A DNA stretch of 16,852 nucleotides from Oscillospiraceae bacterium (GTDB taxonomy: Bacteria; Bacillota; Clostridia; Oscillospirales; Oscillospiraceae). How positions within the stretch are numbered: position 1 is the stretch's first letter; each line of letters starts with the position of its first letter. Location: contig JAFTGG010000117.1 of NCBI GenBank assembly GCA_017458025.1, positions 1 through 16,852 on the forward strand, read 5' to 3'. The notes below the pieces were generated by a model. The model did no database searches and was not told the origin of the DNA. It saw only the letters and a list, made by a program, of their open reading frames with translations. Positions 1-6,472 of this stretch are shown in pieces. The translations under genes were made by a program, and so were the position numbers.

Positions 1-801
1 GCCGACGGCGCGGGAGACACGGCGGCGCGCTGGGTGCCGTACTGCGGCGTGCTCGCCATCGCCGCGCTCGCGACGGGCGATCTGCGGGCGCTCATCGGAC
101 TCGGGGCGGAAACGGTGGACGAGCTTGGTACGCTCTCAAAGCTGCTGCTGCCGGCGCTGGCGGCGTCGATGGCGGCGGGCGGCTTCGTTTCGACGGCAAG
201 CGTTTGGCAGGTGACGACGCTGATGGTCTGCGACCTGCTCAGCGACGCGATCTCGCGCGTGCTGCTGCCGCTTGTGTACTGCTATATTGCGGCAGCGGCG
301 GCAGGCGCGGTGCTGGGCGAGAGCCGGCTCGACCTGCTGGCGGACGGCCTCAAAAATCTGCTTTCCGCGGGACTTAAGCTGACGGTGGCGGCGTTCACCG
401 GTTATCTCGCGGTGGCGGGCGTACTGACCGGCTCCGCCGACCGCACGGCGGTCAAGGCGGCGAAGGTCGTCATCTCCGGCGCGGTGCCGGTGGTGGGCGG
501 CGTGCTGTCCGACGCGGCGGAAAGCGTGCTTGCCGCCGCGGGGACGCTGCGCGGCACGGTCGGCGTGTTGGGAATTTTCGCCATTCTCGCGGTGTGCCTG
601 ACGCCGCTGCTGCGGCTGGGCGTACAGTTTCTTTTGTATAAGCTTGCGGCGTTCGCGGCGGGCTTGATGGGCACCAAGGCGCTCGGCGACTTTCTCGACC
701 GGTTGGGCGAGGCGTTCGCGCTGGTGTTCGCGATGACGGCGGCGTGCGCGCTGGTGCTGCTTGTCTCGATGCTTGTCGCAACGGCGATGGTGGTGAGTTG
801 A
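1..801 (+). CDS. spoIIIAE: Stage III sporulation protein AE, 5'-truncated by window edge
   Basis: This is a polytopic membrane protein of the SpoIIIA complex, which together with SpoIIQ links the mother cell and forespore during engulfment. The reading frame is open from base 1 and the first in-frame ATG (34) is not a plausible start, so the N-terminus lies outside the window. The visible 266 residues match the C-terminal two thirds of a family that is about 400 residues long. They form repeated long hydrophobic segments rich in Ala, Leu, Val and Gly, with short charged loops, as expected for the multi-pass C-terminal part. The stop codon overlaps the next start by one base (TGATG), which points to translational coupling with spoIIIAF. 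The order AE-AF-AG-AH supports the call more than any single motif does. Expression in the mother cell under sigma-E is known for the family; its promoter is not in view. Confidence 0.9.
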   Translation, partial: ADGAGDTAARWVPYCGVLAIAALATGDLRALIGLGAETVDELGTLSKLLLPALAASMAAGGFVSTASVWQVTTLMVCDLLSDAISRVLLPLVYCYIAAAAAGAVLGESRLDLLADGLKNLLSAGLKLTVAAFTGYLAVAGVLTGSADRTAVKAAKVVISGAVPVVGGVLSDAAESVLAAAGTLRGTVGVLGIFAILAVCLTPLLRLGVQFLLYKLAAFAAGLMGTKALGDFLDRLGEAFALVFAMTAACALVLLVSMLVATAMVVS

Positions 802-1265
802 TGATCTTTTTAAGACAATGGCTGCTGGGCGTGATTGCCTGCGCGATGGCGGTGAGCCTGCTCGGACAGCTCTGTCCGGAGGGAAGCGTGCGGAAGCTCG
901 CGCGATTCACCGGAGGGCTGCTGCTCCTATGCGCGATGCTGCGCCCGCTGACGGAGGTTGAATTGTCCGGCGCGGCATGGAACGCGGGCGGCTATCGCGA
1001 GGCGGTGGCGCGGCTGGAGCTGGAGCTGGGCGCCGAACGCGAAAACGTGCTCGCGGACGGCATAGCGGCGGAACTCGAAGCATATATTGAGGACAAAGCC
1101 GGGAGCTTGGGCGCGAACGTGCATGCGCGGGTGACGATGGGCGCGCGCGGCGCTGCGCCGGCGCCGGAGCGCGTCACGCTCCGCGGCGCGTACTGCGAAG
1201 CGCTTGCGGACTTTATCGCGTCGGAGCTTGGCGTCACGAAGGAGAGGCAGATATGGATCGACTGA
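801..1265 (+). CDS. spoIIIAF: Stage III sporulation protein AF
   Basis: SpoIIIAF is a mother-cell membrane component of the SpoIIIA-SpoIIQ channel and has a ring-building motif related to secretion-system proteins. I chose the ATG at 801 (MIFLRQWLLGVIACAM) because it overlaps the spoIIIAE stop by one base, has a GGTGG/GTGAG purine stretch just upstream, and puts the first membrane helix at the N-terminus. An upstream in-frame ATG at 744 would only add residues inside spoIIIAE. The 154-residue protein has two hydrophobic helices (about residues 4-22 and 34-47) and then a soluble, acidic C-terminal domain. It is shorter than the B. subtilis protein (about 200 residues). The 3' end overlaps spoIIIAG by 13 bases. 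Identification rests on the gene order and the two-helix-plus-domain layout. Confidence 0.85.
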   Translation: MIFLRQWLLGVIACAMAVSLLGQLCPEGSVRKLARFTGGLLLLCAMLRPLTEVELSGAAWNAGGYREAVARLELELGAERENVLADGIAAELEAYIEDKAGSLGANVHARVTMGARGAAPAPERVTLRGAYCEALADFIASELGVTKERQIWID

Positions 1266-1627
1266 CAACGCTGCGCGAATGGGCGGCGAAGTACAAATAT
1301 GTCATTGCCGTCGTGCTGTTGGGCGTGCTGCTGATGCTCCTCCCGAGCGGCAGCCGTCGGGAAGCGCGAAACGCCGCCCCCGCCGAAGCAGAAAGCCGGA
1401 GCACCGTGCAGGGCGAGATGGAGGCGACGCTCGCGGCGTTCGACGGCGCGGGGCGGCTGCGGCTGATGCTGACCGCCGACCCCGTAACGGAGCGCTGGGC
1501 GGGCGCGGTGGTAGTGTGCGAGGGCGGCGGCAGCGCCGCGGTACGCCTGCAGCTGACGCAGGCGATCGGCGCGCTGACGGGGCTGCCGTCGGATAAAATC
1601 GCAGTGGTCAAGGGGACGCCAAAATGA
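1253..1627 (+). CDS. spoIIIAG: Stage III sporulation protein AG, short form
   Basis: In the family, SpoIIIAG forms the large ring of the feeding-tube channel between mother cell and forespore. This copy has 124 residues. It has one membrane helix at about residues 17-31 (VIAVVLLGVLLMLLP), a low-complexity linker rich in Ala and Glu, and a C-terminal domain of about 70 residues. That domain ends in LTGLPSDKIAVVKG, the usual end of the ring-building motif. B. subtilis SpoIIIAG is nearly twice as long, so much of the linker and ring insertion seems absent. The start at 1253 lies inside spoIIIAF and has an AAGGAGAGG ribosome site at about 1239-1247. The stop (TGA) overlaps an ATG at 1624, a possible but weaker start for spoIIIAH. 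Position in the operon makes the call firm. Confidence 0.85.
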   Translation: MDRLTTLREWAAKYKYVIAVVLLGVLLMLLPSGSRREARNAAPAEAESRSTVQGEMEATLAAFDGAGRLRLMLTADPVTERWAGAVVVCEGGGSAAVRLQLTQAIGALTGLPSDKIAVVKGTPK

Positions 1628-1653
1628 AGATGCCTAAAATTTTTGGATTTTTC

Positions 1654-1659
1654 AGGAGG
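1654..1659 (+). promoter_or_regulatory. Ribosome binding site deciding the spoIIIAH start
   Basis: A perfect AGGAGG lies 9 bases before the ATG at 1669. The competing in-frame ATG at 1624 has only AAGGGG (1609-1614), although it gains a 4-base ATGA overlap with spoIIIAG. The stronger site, and the fact that family members begin close to the membrane helix, favour 1669. Confidence 0.6.
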
Positions 1660-1668
1660 GACGCAAAC

Positions 1669-2220
1669 ATGAACAAGCTGTGGAAACGGAACGCGGTGGT
1701 CGGCGCGGTGCTGGTGCTGGTGGTCGCGGCAATCGTGCTCAATGGGCGCTATGCCGCGAACGTCGCGGAAACGGAGGAAGCGGGCAAGGTGCTCGGCCAG
1801 GCGACGGAGGTCATCGCGCCGGAGAGCGCCGCGCCGGCAACGGAGGCGATCAGCGAAGCCGTGCCGTCCGACTACTTCGCTACCGCGCGGCTCTCGCGCC
1901 AGCAGGCGCGGGACAGCGCTTTGTCGCTGCTGCAGGAGGCGGGCGCGGCGGACGAGATCGACGCGCAGGTTGCCGGCGAGATCTCGCAGAGCATCGAGGC
2001 GCTCGCGAGCAACACGATGACCGAGGCGCAGATCGAGAACATGGTCACCGCCAAGGGCTACGACGACTGCGTGGTGTTCCTCTCGAACGACAGCGTGAGC
2101 GTTGTAGTCTCGACGCAGACCGACGGGCTCCAGACCGAGGACATCGCGAAGATCACCGACATCGTCAAGCAGGAGACCGGCCTGCCGGTCAGCGCGATCA
2201 AGATTCTGGAGGTAAATTAG
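1669..2220 (+). CDS. spoIIIAH: Stage III sporulation protein AH
   Basis: SpoIIIAH is the mother-cell partner of forespore SpoIIQ; their extracellular domains meet across the intermembrane space. Starting at 1669 the product has 183 residues: MNKLWKRNAVV, one membrane helix (about residues 9-25), a low-complexity Ala/Glu linker, then a C-terminal domain from about residue 70. That domain contains SRQQARDSALSLLQEA and ends with DIVKQETGLPVSAIKILEVN, the typical SpoIIIAH tail related to YscJ/FliF ring-building motifs. Starting at 1624 instead would add 15 residues (MKMPKIFGFFRRDAN). The AGGAGG at 1654-1659 makes me prefer 1669. It is the last gene of the spoIIIA operon. No hairpin terminator follows before the next promoter, so read-through into the downstream genes is possible. 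Confidence 0.88.
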   Translation: MNKLWKRNAVVGAVLVLVVAAIVLNGRYAANVAETEEAGKVLGQATEVIAPESAAPATEAISEAVPSDYFATARLSRQQARDSALSLLQEAGAADEIDAQVAGEISQSIEALASNTMTEAQIENMVTAKGYDDCVVFLSNDSVSVVVSTQTDGLQTEDIAKITDIVKQETGLPVSAIKILEVN

Positions 2221-2223
2221 CTG

Positions 2224-2252
2224 TTGTAATTTTGCATAAACAATGGTAAAAT
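2224..2252 (+). promoter_or_regulatory. Sigma-A-type promoter for the yqhY-nusB unit
   Basis: TTGTAA at 2224-2229 is followed by a 17-base spacer and TAAAAT at 2247-2252, with a TG at 2244-2245 that makes an extended -10. It lies in a short AT-rich stretch after spoIIIAH and is followed by AAGGAG at 2276-2281, 9 bases before the next start. This would give vegetative expression independent of the sporulation operon. Confidence 0.65.
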
Positions 2253-2290
2253 ACTCCTGATACGGATTTTAAAATAAGGAGTGTTGCCGC

Positions 2291-2638
2291 ATGGCTGAGT
2301 ATGTGACCCGCGCCGAGGAGAACGGCACCATCAATATTGCGGAGGACGTCGTCGCCGCCATCGTCGCGGACGCGGTGAAGGAGATCGAGGGCGTCGGCGC
2401 GATGAGCCAGAACGTCGCCGAGCAGCTTTCGGGCAAAAAGGCCGTGCGCGGCGTGCGCGTCGAGAAGATCGACGACGCCATCGCCATCGACCTCTATCTC
2501 ATGGCGCGCTACGGCTACGCGATCCCCGAGGTCGCGCAGCAGGTGCAGAGCAAGGTCTCCGACGCGGTGGGCGGCATGACGGGCTTTCCGGTCAAGGAAG
2601 TCAACGTCCATGTCGGCGGCATCAGCTTCAACGATTGA
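2291..2638 (+). CDS. yqhY: Asp23/Gls24 family envelope stress protein (YqhY-like)
   Basis: This small protein of 115 residues belongs to the Asp23/Gls24 (DUF322) family. Features visible: GTINIAEDVVAAIVADAVKEIEGV near the N-terminus, a GVRVEKIDDAIAIDLYLMARYG middle strand region, and the C-terminal MTGFPVKEVNVHVGGISF, which is highly typical. There is no signal peptide or membrane helix. In Bacillus the yqhY paralogue sits directly before nusB, as here, and has been linked to control of acetyl-CoA carboxylase activity; the neighbouring accB-accC genes of Bacillus are missing here. The start at 2291 has AAGGAG 9 bases upstream and its own promoter. It is followed by nusB after 6 bases, so the two are probably co-transcribed. 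Family assignment is secure; the specific cellular role is inferred from position. Confidence 0.9.
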   Translation: MAEYVTRAEENGTINIAEDVVAAIVADAVKEIEGVGAMSQNVAEQLSGKKAVRGVRVEKIDDAIAIDLYLMARYGYAIPEVAQQVQSKVSDAVGGMTGFPVKEVNVHVGGISFND

Positions 2639-2644
2639 GGGTAT

Positions 2645-3100
2645 ATGACAAGAAACACGGCAAGAGAGATCGCCGTCCATCTGGCGTATGAGCTGAGCTT
2701 CACCGACCGCACGCCGGAGGAGCTTACGAAGGAACGGCTGAGTAAGGAAAGCTTTGAGACCCTCGCCGCCGAGGACGAACTGTACGCCGAGGCGCCGGGT
2801 CCGGCGCAGTCGGAGTATATCCGCGGCGTCGTCGCGGGCGTCGCGGAGCACGCGCCGGAGCTCGACGGCTACATTGCGCAATATGCCAAGGGCTGGAAGT
2901 TCGAGCGTATTCCGCTCGTTGCCGGCGCGATCATGCGCGTTGCGATGTACGAGGTGCTCTATCGCGGCGATATCCCGAACAGCGTCGCGATCAACGAGGC
3001 GGTCGAGATCGCGAAAAAGTACGAGACGCCGGAGACGGTCAAATTCATCAACGGTATCCTCGGCAGCTTTGTGCGCGGGGAAGTCGGAACGGAAGCGTAA
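2645..3100 (+). CDS. nusB: Transcription antitermination factor NusB
   Basis: NusB binds boxA RNA together with NusE (S10) and promotes antitermination of rRNA operons. The 151-residue protein is a little longer than the usual 130-145. It starts TRNTAREIAVHLAYELSF, matching the family N-terminal helix (typically R..AR..A.Q.LY). It ends with IPLVAGAIMRVAMYEVLYRGDIPNSVAINEAVEIAKKY and FINGILGSFVR, the best conserved part of the family (residues ~95-147). The middle insert with many Glu residues is variable in the family. Its ribosome site (TGAGGG) overlaps the yqhY stop. The gene is followed by a stem-loop with a GCAA loop before xseA. Confidence 0.95.
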   Translation: MTRNTAREIAVHLAYELSFTDRTPEELTKERLSKESFETLAAEDELYAEAPGPAQSEYIRGVVAGVAEHAPELDGYIAQYAKGWKFERIPLVAGAIMRVAMYEVLYRGDIPNSVAINEAVEIAKKYETPETVKFINGILGSFVRGEVGTEA

Positions 3101-3106
3101 ATGAGG

Positions 3107-3133
3107 AGCGCCGCGCAAGCGGCGCTTCGTTTT
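3107..3133 (+). terminator. Hairpin terminator or attenuator between nusB and xseA
   Basis: A perfect 8-bp stem (AGCGCCGC / GCGGCGCT) closes on a GCAA tetraloop at 3115-3118 and is followed by TCGTTTT, with a second T-run at about 3139-3143. It begins 7 bases after the nusB stop. With only 58 bases between nusB and xseA and no clear promoter there, it may act as a partial terminator that lowers xseA expression. Confidence 0.65.
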
Positions 3134-3158
3134 CTGCGTTTTTGAGGGAGGTGGGCTC

Positions 3159-4388
3159 ATGGCGGAGCAGCCGCAAATGATCTTCAGCGTGTCCGAGGCG
3201 AACAACTTCATCAAGGCGCTGCTCGATCAGGTGCCGCAGCTGCAGGCGATCTTCGTGCGCGGCGAGATCTCGAACTACAAGCTCTACCCGTCGGGCCACC
3301 ACTATTTCACGCTCAAGGACGCCGAGGGCGCGATGCGCTGCGTCATGTTCAAGGGCAACGCGTTCAAGCTGCGGTTCCGGCCCGAAAACGGCATGAAGGT
3401 CATCGCGTTCGGGCGCGTTTCAGTCTTCCCGCGCGACGGCGCGTACCAGCTCTATGTCAGCGAGTTGACCGCCGAGGGCGTGGGCGATCTGCACGTCGCG
3501 TTCGAGCAGCTCAAGGCAAAGCTCGACGCCGAAGGACTGTTCGATCCCGCGCACAAAAAGCCGCTGCCGCGCTATCCCAAGACCATCGCCATCATCACGT
3601 CCTCCGCGGGCGCGGCGGTGCACGATATGATCCGGATATTGAACGCCCGCTGGCCGCTCTCAAAGGTCAAGCTGCTGCCGGTGCGCGTACAGGGCGCCGA
3701 AGCGCCGCCGGAGATCGTGGGCGCGCTGCGCTACGCGAACAAGTGGAACGTCGGCGACGTCATCATCACGGGCCGCGGCGGCGGCTCCATCGAGGATTTG
3801 TGGGCGTTCAACGACGAGCGCGTCGCGCGCGCGATCTACGAATCGGAGATACCGGTCATCAGCGCCGTCGGGCACGAGCCGGACGTGACCATCGCCGACT
3901 ACGTCGCCGACGCGCGGGCGTCGACGCCGTCCAATGCGGCGGAGATCGTCGCGCCGGATCAAAAGGAGCTGCGCCGCCGCCTTGCCGTGCTGGACGGGCG
4001 TATGGAGCAGAGCGAGTCGGCGCGTATCGAGGCGCTGCAAGCGCGGCTCACGGAGCTTTCGCAAAAGCGGGTCATGACCGACCCGATGGCGTTCATATCG
4101 GACAAGCGCATGCTGCTCGATTACACGCGGAACAACCTCGTCTCCGTCGCGGAAAAGCAGTTGGGGGAGCGGCAGCGGAACTACGCGGCGCTCTGCGCCG
4201 CGCTCGACGCGCTCAGCCCGCTTAAGGTATTGGGACGCGGCTATGCCGTGGCGCGCACGGCGGACGGCGCGGTCGTCAAGAGCGCGGCGGACGTGGAAGT
4301 GGGCAGTAAGATAGACTTATCATTATCAGATGGCAGACTTGGCTGCGTTGTGGAATCTCGGACGTTGGAGGATACGGACAATGGCTAA
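3159..4388 (+). CDS. xseA: Exodeoxyribonuclease VII large subunit
   Basis: XseA is the catalytic subunit of exonuclease VII, which degrades single-stranded DNA from both ends. At 409 residues it is close to family length. The N-terminal OB-fold domain (about residues 6-105) contains FVRGEISNYKLYPSGHHYFTLKD and MRCVMFKG. The catalytic domain follows with KPLPRYPKTIAIITSSAGAA, VIITGRGGGSIEDLW and EIPVISAVGHEPDVTIADYVAD, then RASTPSNAAE, all hallmark segments. A charged helical region from about residue 265 is the predicted coiled coil that carries XseB copies. The ribosome site GGAGGT (3147-3152) is strong. The stop overlaps the xseB start by 8 bases, in keeping with tight stoichiometric control. 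The last 25 codons are more AT-rich than the rest. Confidence 0.97.
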   Translation: MAEQPQMIFSVSEANNFIKALLDQVPQLQAIFVRGEISNYKLYPSGHHYFTLKDAEGAMRCVMFKGNAFKLRFRPENGMKVIAFGRVSVFPRDGAYQLYVSELTAEGVGDLHVAFEQLKAKLDAEGLFDPAHKKPLPRYPKTIAIITSSAGAAVHDMIRILNARWPLSKVKLLPVRVQGAEAPPEIVGALRYANKWNVGDVIITGRGGGSIEDLWAFNDERVARAIYESEIPVISAVGHEPDVTIADYVADARASTPSNAAEIVAPDQKELRRRLAVLDGRMEQSESARIEALQARLTELSQKRVMTDPMAFISDKRMLLDYTRNNLVSVAEKQLGERQRNYAALCAALDALSPLKVLGRGYAVARTADGAVVKSAADVEVGSKIDLSLSDGRLGCVVESRTLEDTDNG

Positions 4389-4629
4389 GACGGAAAAGAG
4401 CTTTGAGGAGAGCATCGCGAGGCTTGAGGAAATCGTGGGCGCGCTCGAAAGGGGCGACGTAAAGCTGGCGGATTCGCTCAAACTGTTTGAGGAGGGGACA
4501 AAGCTCGTGACTTCGTGCGGCAAGATGCTGGACGAGGCGGAGCAGCAGGTGGTCAAGCTTACGAAGGGCGCGGACGGCGCGCCGGTCGAGAGCGCGTTTA
4601 CCGGCGAGGCGGAGGGCAATGGACGATAA
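4381..4629 (+). CDS. xseB: Exodeoxyribonuclease VII small subunit
   Basis: XseB is the small helical subunit that binds in several copies along the XseA coiled coil. I chose the ATG at 4381 (MAKTEKSFEESIARLEEIV) over the upstream in-frame ATG at 4330 because GGAGG at 4367-4371 lies 9 bases before it. The family also begins right at the SFEE..RLEEIV segment. The product has 82 residues, normal for the family. Visible features are the double-helix pattern FEESIARLEEIVGALERGDVKLADSLKLFEEG (residues 8-39) and a second helix up to about residue 62, followed by a short disordered tail. It overlaps xseA by 8 bases and ispA by 11 bases, so the three genes form one translationally coupled run. Confidence 0.95.
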   Translation: MAKTEKSFEESIARLEEIVGALERGDVKLADSLKLFEEGTKLVTSCGKMLDEAEQQVVKLTKGADGAPVESAFTGEAEGNGR

Positions 4630-5500
4630 GCTGTTTGAGAAGCGCTACGAGACGTACCGCGAAGCGGTGGAAGCCTATCTCAATAGACTTTTTCTCGGGG
4701 ATTATCCGTGGGGAAAACTGCATGAGTCTATGCGCTACAGCCTGCTCTCCGGCGGCAAACGCGTTCGCCCCGTGCTGACGCTGGAGGTCGCGCGGCTGGG
4801 CGGACTGCGGAATTGGCGGCGCGCGCTGCCCTTTGCCTGTGCGCTGGAGCTGGTGCATACCTACTCGCTCATCCACGATGATCTGCCCTGCATGGACGAC
4901 GACGCGCTACGCCGCGGCAAGCCGACGAACCACGCCGTCTACGGCGAGACGATGGCGACCCTCGCGGGCGACGCGCTGCAGGCGGAGGCGTACGGCCTGA
5001 TCGCGAACGCGCTGAAGCTCGGCACGCGGGCGAAGGTGAACGCAGTGGCGTCGCTCTCATGGGCCAGCGGCGCGAACGGCATGGTGGCGGGTCAGGTGCT
5101 CGACCTGACGGACTTCGGCCGCGACCGTTGGACGCTGACGATGCTCTGCGACAAAAAGACCTGCTTTATGATCAAGTGCGCGGCGGAGCTCGGCTGCGCC
5201 GCGTCCAACGCGTCCAGCGAGGTCTGCAACGCGACGCAGACCTACGCCTCGCTGCTGGGGCTCGCGTTCCAGATACAGGACGATCTGCTGGACGTGATCG
5301 GCGACGAGGAGACTTTCGGTAAGCCCATCGGTTCGGATAAGGAGGAGGGCAAGACGACGTTTGTCGACCTCCTCGGCGTAGACGGCTGTAGAGAAGAAGT
5401 GCGCCGTCTGACCGCGGAAGCGGTCGAGGCGCTGCATGGCGTCGAGGACACGGCCTTTTTAGAGCGGCTGGCCTTGAATCTGGCGGAACGTACCAAATAA
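4619..5500 (+). CDS. ispA: Polyprenyl (farnesyl/geranylgeranyl) diphosphate synthase
   Basis: This all-helical trans-prenyltransferase condenses isopentenyl diphosphate with allylic diphosphates to make farnesyl or geranylgeranyl diphosphate. It has 293 residues, typical for IspA. Motifs seen: GGKRVRP at residues 45-51, the first aspartate-rich motif DDLPCMDDD at 87-95, GMVAGQ at 154-159, and the second aspartate-rich motif QDDLLD at 220-225, followed by GKPIGSDKEEGKTT. The two-residue insertion in the first Asp-rich motif is the bacterial FPP synthase type. Chain length cannot be fixed from this reading. The start is inside xseB with a GGAGGG site just upstream. A strong terminator follows, and the next transcribed element is the OLE RNA, then oapA and dxs, the first enzyme of the MEP pathway. 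Confidence 0.95.
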   Translation: MDDKLFEKRYETYREAVEAYLNRLFLGDYPWGKLHESMRYSLLSGGKRVRPVLTLEVARLGGLRNWRRALPFACALELVHTYSLIHDDLPCMDDDALRRGKPTNHAVYGETMATLAGDALQAEAYGLIANALKLGTRAKVNAVASLSWASGANGMVAGQVLDLTDFGRDRWTLTMLCDKKTCFMIKCAAELGCAASNASSEVCNATQTYASLLGLAFQIQDDLLDVIGDEETFGKPIGSDKEEGKTTFVDLLGVDGCREEVRRLTAEAVEALHGVEDTAFLERLALNLAERTK

Positions 5501-5541
5501 GCACCCGAGCCTGCCGCAAGAGCGTCTTTCTTCTTTGACGG

Positions 5542-5590
5542 GCGACGCCGTTTCTTTCGGCAAGACGAAAGAAGCGGCGTCGCATTTTCT
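5542..5590 (+). terminator. Intrinsic terminator after ispA
   Basis: The arms 5542-5559 and 5566-5583 form an 18-bp stem with a single G-U wobble, a 6-base GCAAGA loop, and ATTTTCT directly after. It ends the xseA-xseB-ispA transcript and isolates the downstream RNA gene. Confidence 0.85.
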
Positions 5591-5627
5591 ACACGTAAAA
5601 ACTTTTTATGAATATTCGATGAATAAC

Positions 5628-5656
5628 TTGTATATCCAAGAAAAATCATGTATAAT
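5628..5656 (+). promoter_or_regulatory. Promoter for the OLE RNA
   Basis: TTGTAT (5628-5633), a 17-base spacer, and a perfect TATAAT (5651-5656) lie in the AT-rich stretch between the ispA terminator and the start of the GC-rich RNA. Transcription would begin near 5663-5665. The -35 box matches the consensus only in its first three bases, so activity may need an activator or an upstream AT element; A/T runs at 5596-5608 could serve as one. Confidence 0.7.
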
Positions 5657-5663
5657 ATCTTTT

Positions 5664-6353
5664 CGCTGAACAGCGGCGCAGTATCCTAGTCAGATCTGCC
5701 GTCTCCTAAGAAGGGCCTAAAAATCCTTTAAAGGGCACAACTGTGAAACCTTTGGTGCTTGCTTCTTACGCCCAGTTTGGGGTGGGTGCTGAAGGGAGGC
5801 AAAGCCTTTCGCCTTGCGGAAGCTGCGCCTGCGGACTCCGGGCGGCCCCTAATGGCATGGGGGTACCGACCCTGTTTCCGTGGAGACCCGCCCTCGTGCC
5901 GGGCGTACTCCCGTAAGGGTAAGCGACCTTGGTACGGAGCGGGCGATGAACCCGCGTCGCGGTGCTACCCGGCCTTTGCGCCGTGAACGCTGTGCGCGGA
6001 GTAGCCTGCCTTGAGTGGCGCCGGCGAATCGGAGAACACAACCAAATCCCCCGGCCAGGGGAGAGGGCGATCGCTCCGTGAAACCGGCGCTGCAAAAGAG
6101 GCTAAGAGACGGTTCGACTGTGGCGGAAATCGCCTAGGCTGTCCGATGGGGGCAGGGCAGGGATTACAGTGCGGACTAAGTGGCAATCGGGTACCGCGCG
6201 TCGGCGACGGCGCGGCACGGCCCTCAAAGGGGAACCGCCTGACCGGCAACGGGAGGCGGGCCGCGGGGAAAGCCAACCCGACCAAAGCCGTAGGATTACC
6301 CTATCCTGCTGCCGCTATTCGGCTTCAAAAAAGAGGCGGAGTCTCTTTTTTGA
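5664..6353 (+). ncRNA. ole: OLE RNA (ornate large extremophilic RNA)
   Basis: This is a structured non-coding RNA of about 690 nt including its terminator. In studied Bacillota, OLE RNA sits at the membrane bound to OapA and affects tolerance of alcohol, cold and high Mg2+. The evidence here is fourfold. The stretch is GC-rich and lacks a plausible protein gene. It has its own promoter and terminator. It lies between ispA and dxs, the known OLE locus. A four-helix OapA-like gene follows at once. Local helices I can trace include 5939-5943/5951-5955, 6047-6051/6058-6062, 6194-6199/6210-6215 with inner GTC/GAC, 6235-6240/6254-6259 (CCGCCT/AGGCGG), 6292-6296/6303-6307 and 6311-6314/6320-6323. 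The 5' end is estimated from the -10 box and could shift by several bases. I matched it by locus and architecture, not by covariance-model search; the conserved core may begin some tens of bases further in. Confidence 0.88.
6325..6353 (+). terminator. Terminator at the end of OLE RNA
   Basis: A perfect 11-bp inverted repeat, TCAAAAAAGAG (6325-6335) and CTCTTTTTTGA (6343-6353), encloses a 7-base loop. The six Ts lie within the 3' arm, as in A-tract/T-tract terminators that can work in both directions. It follows the last small OLE hairpin (6311-6323) by one or two bases. Confidence 0.8.
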
Positions 6354-6356
6354 GTG

Positions 6357-6383
6357 ATTTCCGGCGCGTATGTCGCCGGAAAT
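6357..6383 (+). repeat. Inverted repeat (hairpin) downstream of OLE
   Basis: ATTTCCGGCG (6357-6366) and CGCCGGAAAT (6374-6383) form a perfect 10-bp stem with a 7-base loop, 3 bases after the OLE terminator. There is no T-run behind it, so it is not a typical terminator. It may be a processing or stability hairpin, or a binding site. A TATAAT at 6390-6395 follows, but with no recognisable -35 box 17 bases upstream. Confidence 0.55.
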
Positions 6384-6397
6384 TACGATTATAATTC

Positions 6398-6419
6398 TTT
6401 GCCGCCTGCGGGCGGCAAA
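6398..6419 (+). repeat. Second inverted repeat in the oapA leader
   Basis: TTTGCCGCC (6398-6406) and GGCGGCAAA (6411-6419) form a perfect 9-bp stem with a TGCG loop. It has no T-tail and lies 68 bases before the oapA start. Confidence 0.55.
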
Positions 6420-6447
6420 CAGCAAAGGTATAGGTTCGATACACAAA

Positions 6448-6472
6448 ATCAGAGATTTTGAATCTCACTGAT
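6448..6472 (+). promoter_or_regulatory. Hairpin just upstream of the oapA ribosome site
   Basis: GAGATT (6452-6457) pairs with AATCTC (6461-6466) around a TTG loop. An outer ATCA/TGAT pair (6448-6451, 6469-6472) is separated by a two-base bulge. It ends 4 bases before the GAGG at 6477-6480 that serves oapA, so it could tune ribosome access. The function is inferred. Confidence 0.35.

Noticed and set aside
744..800. Upstream start of spoIIIAF at 744
   Set aside because: It would overlap spoIIIAE by 57 bases, and the start at 801 has the coupled TGATG arrangement and correct N-terminal helix.
2198..3214. 338-codon minus-strand open frame across yqhY and nusB
   Set aside because: Antisense to two well recognised genes, with Arg/Asp/His-rich arbitrary composition; no ribosome site or motif.
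4330..4380. Upstream start of xseB at 4330
   Set aside because: It lacks a ribosome site and adds residues absent from the family; GGAGG stands 9 bases before 4381.
5759..6394. Open frames of 75-127 codons on both strands inside the OLE region
   Set aside because: Compositions are Arg/Gly/Pro-rich and arbitrary, starts lack ribosome sites, and the frames cross the structured RNA and its terminator.
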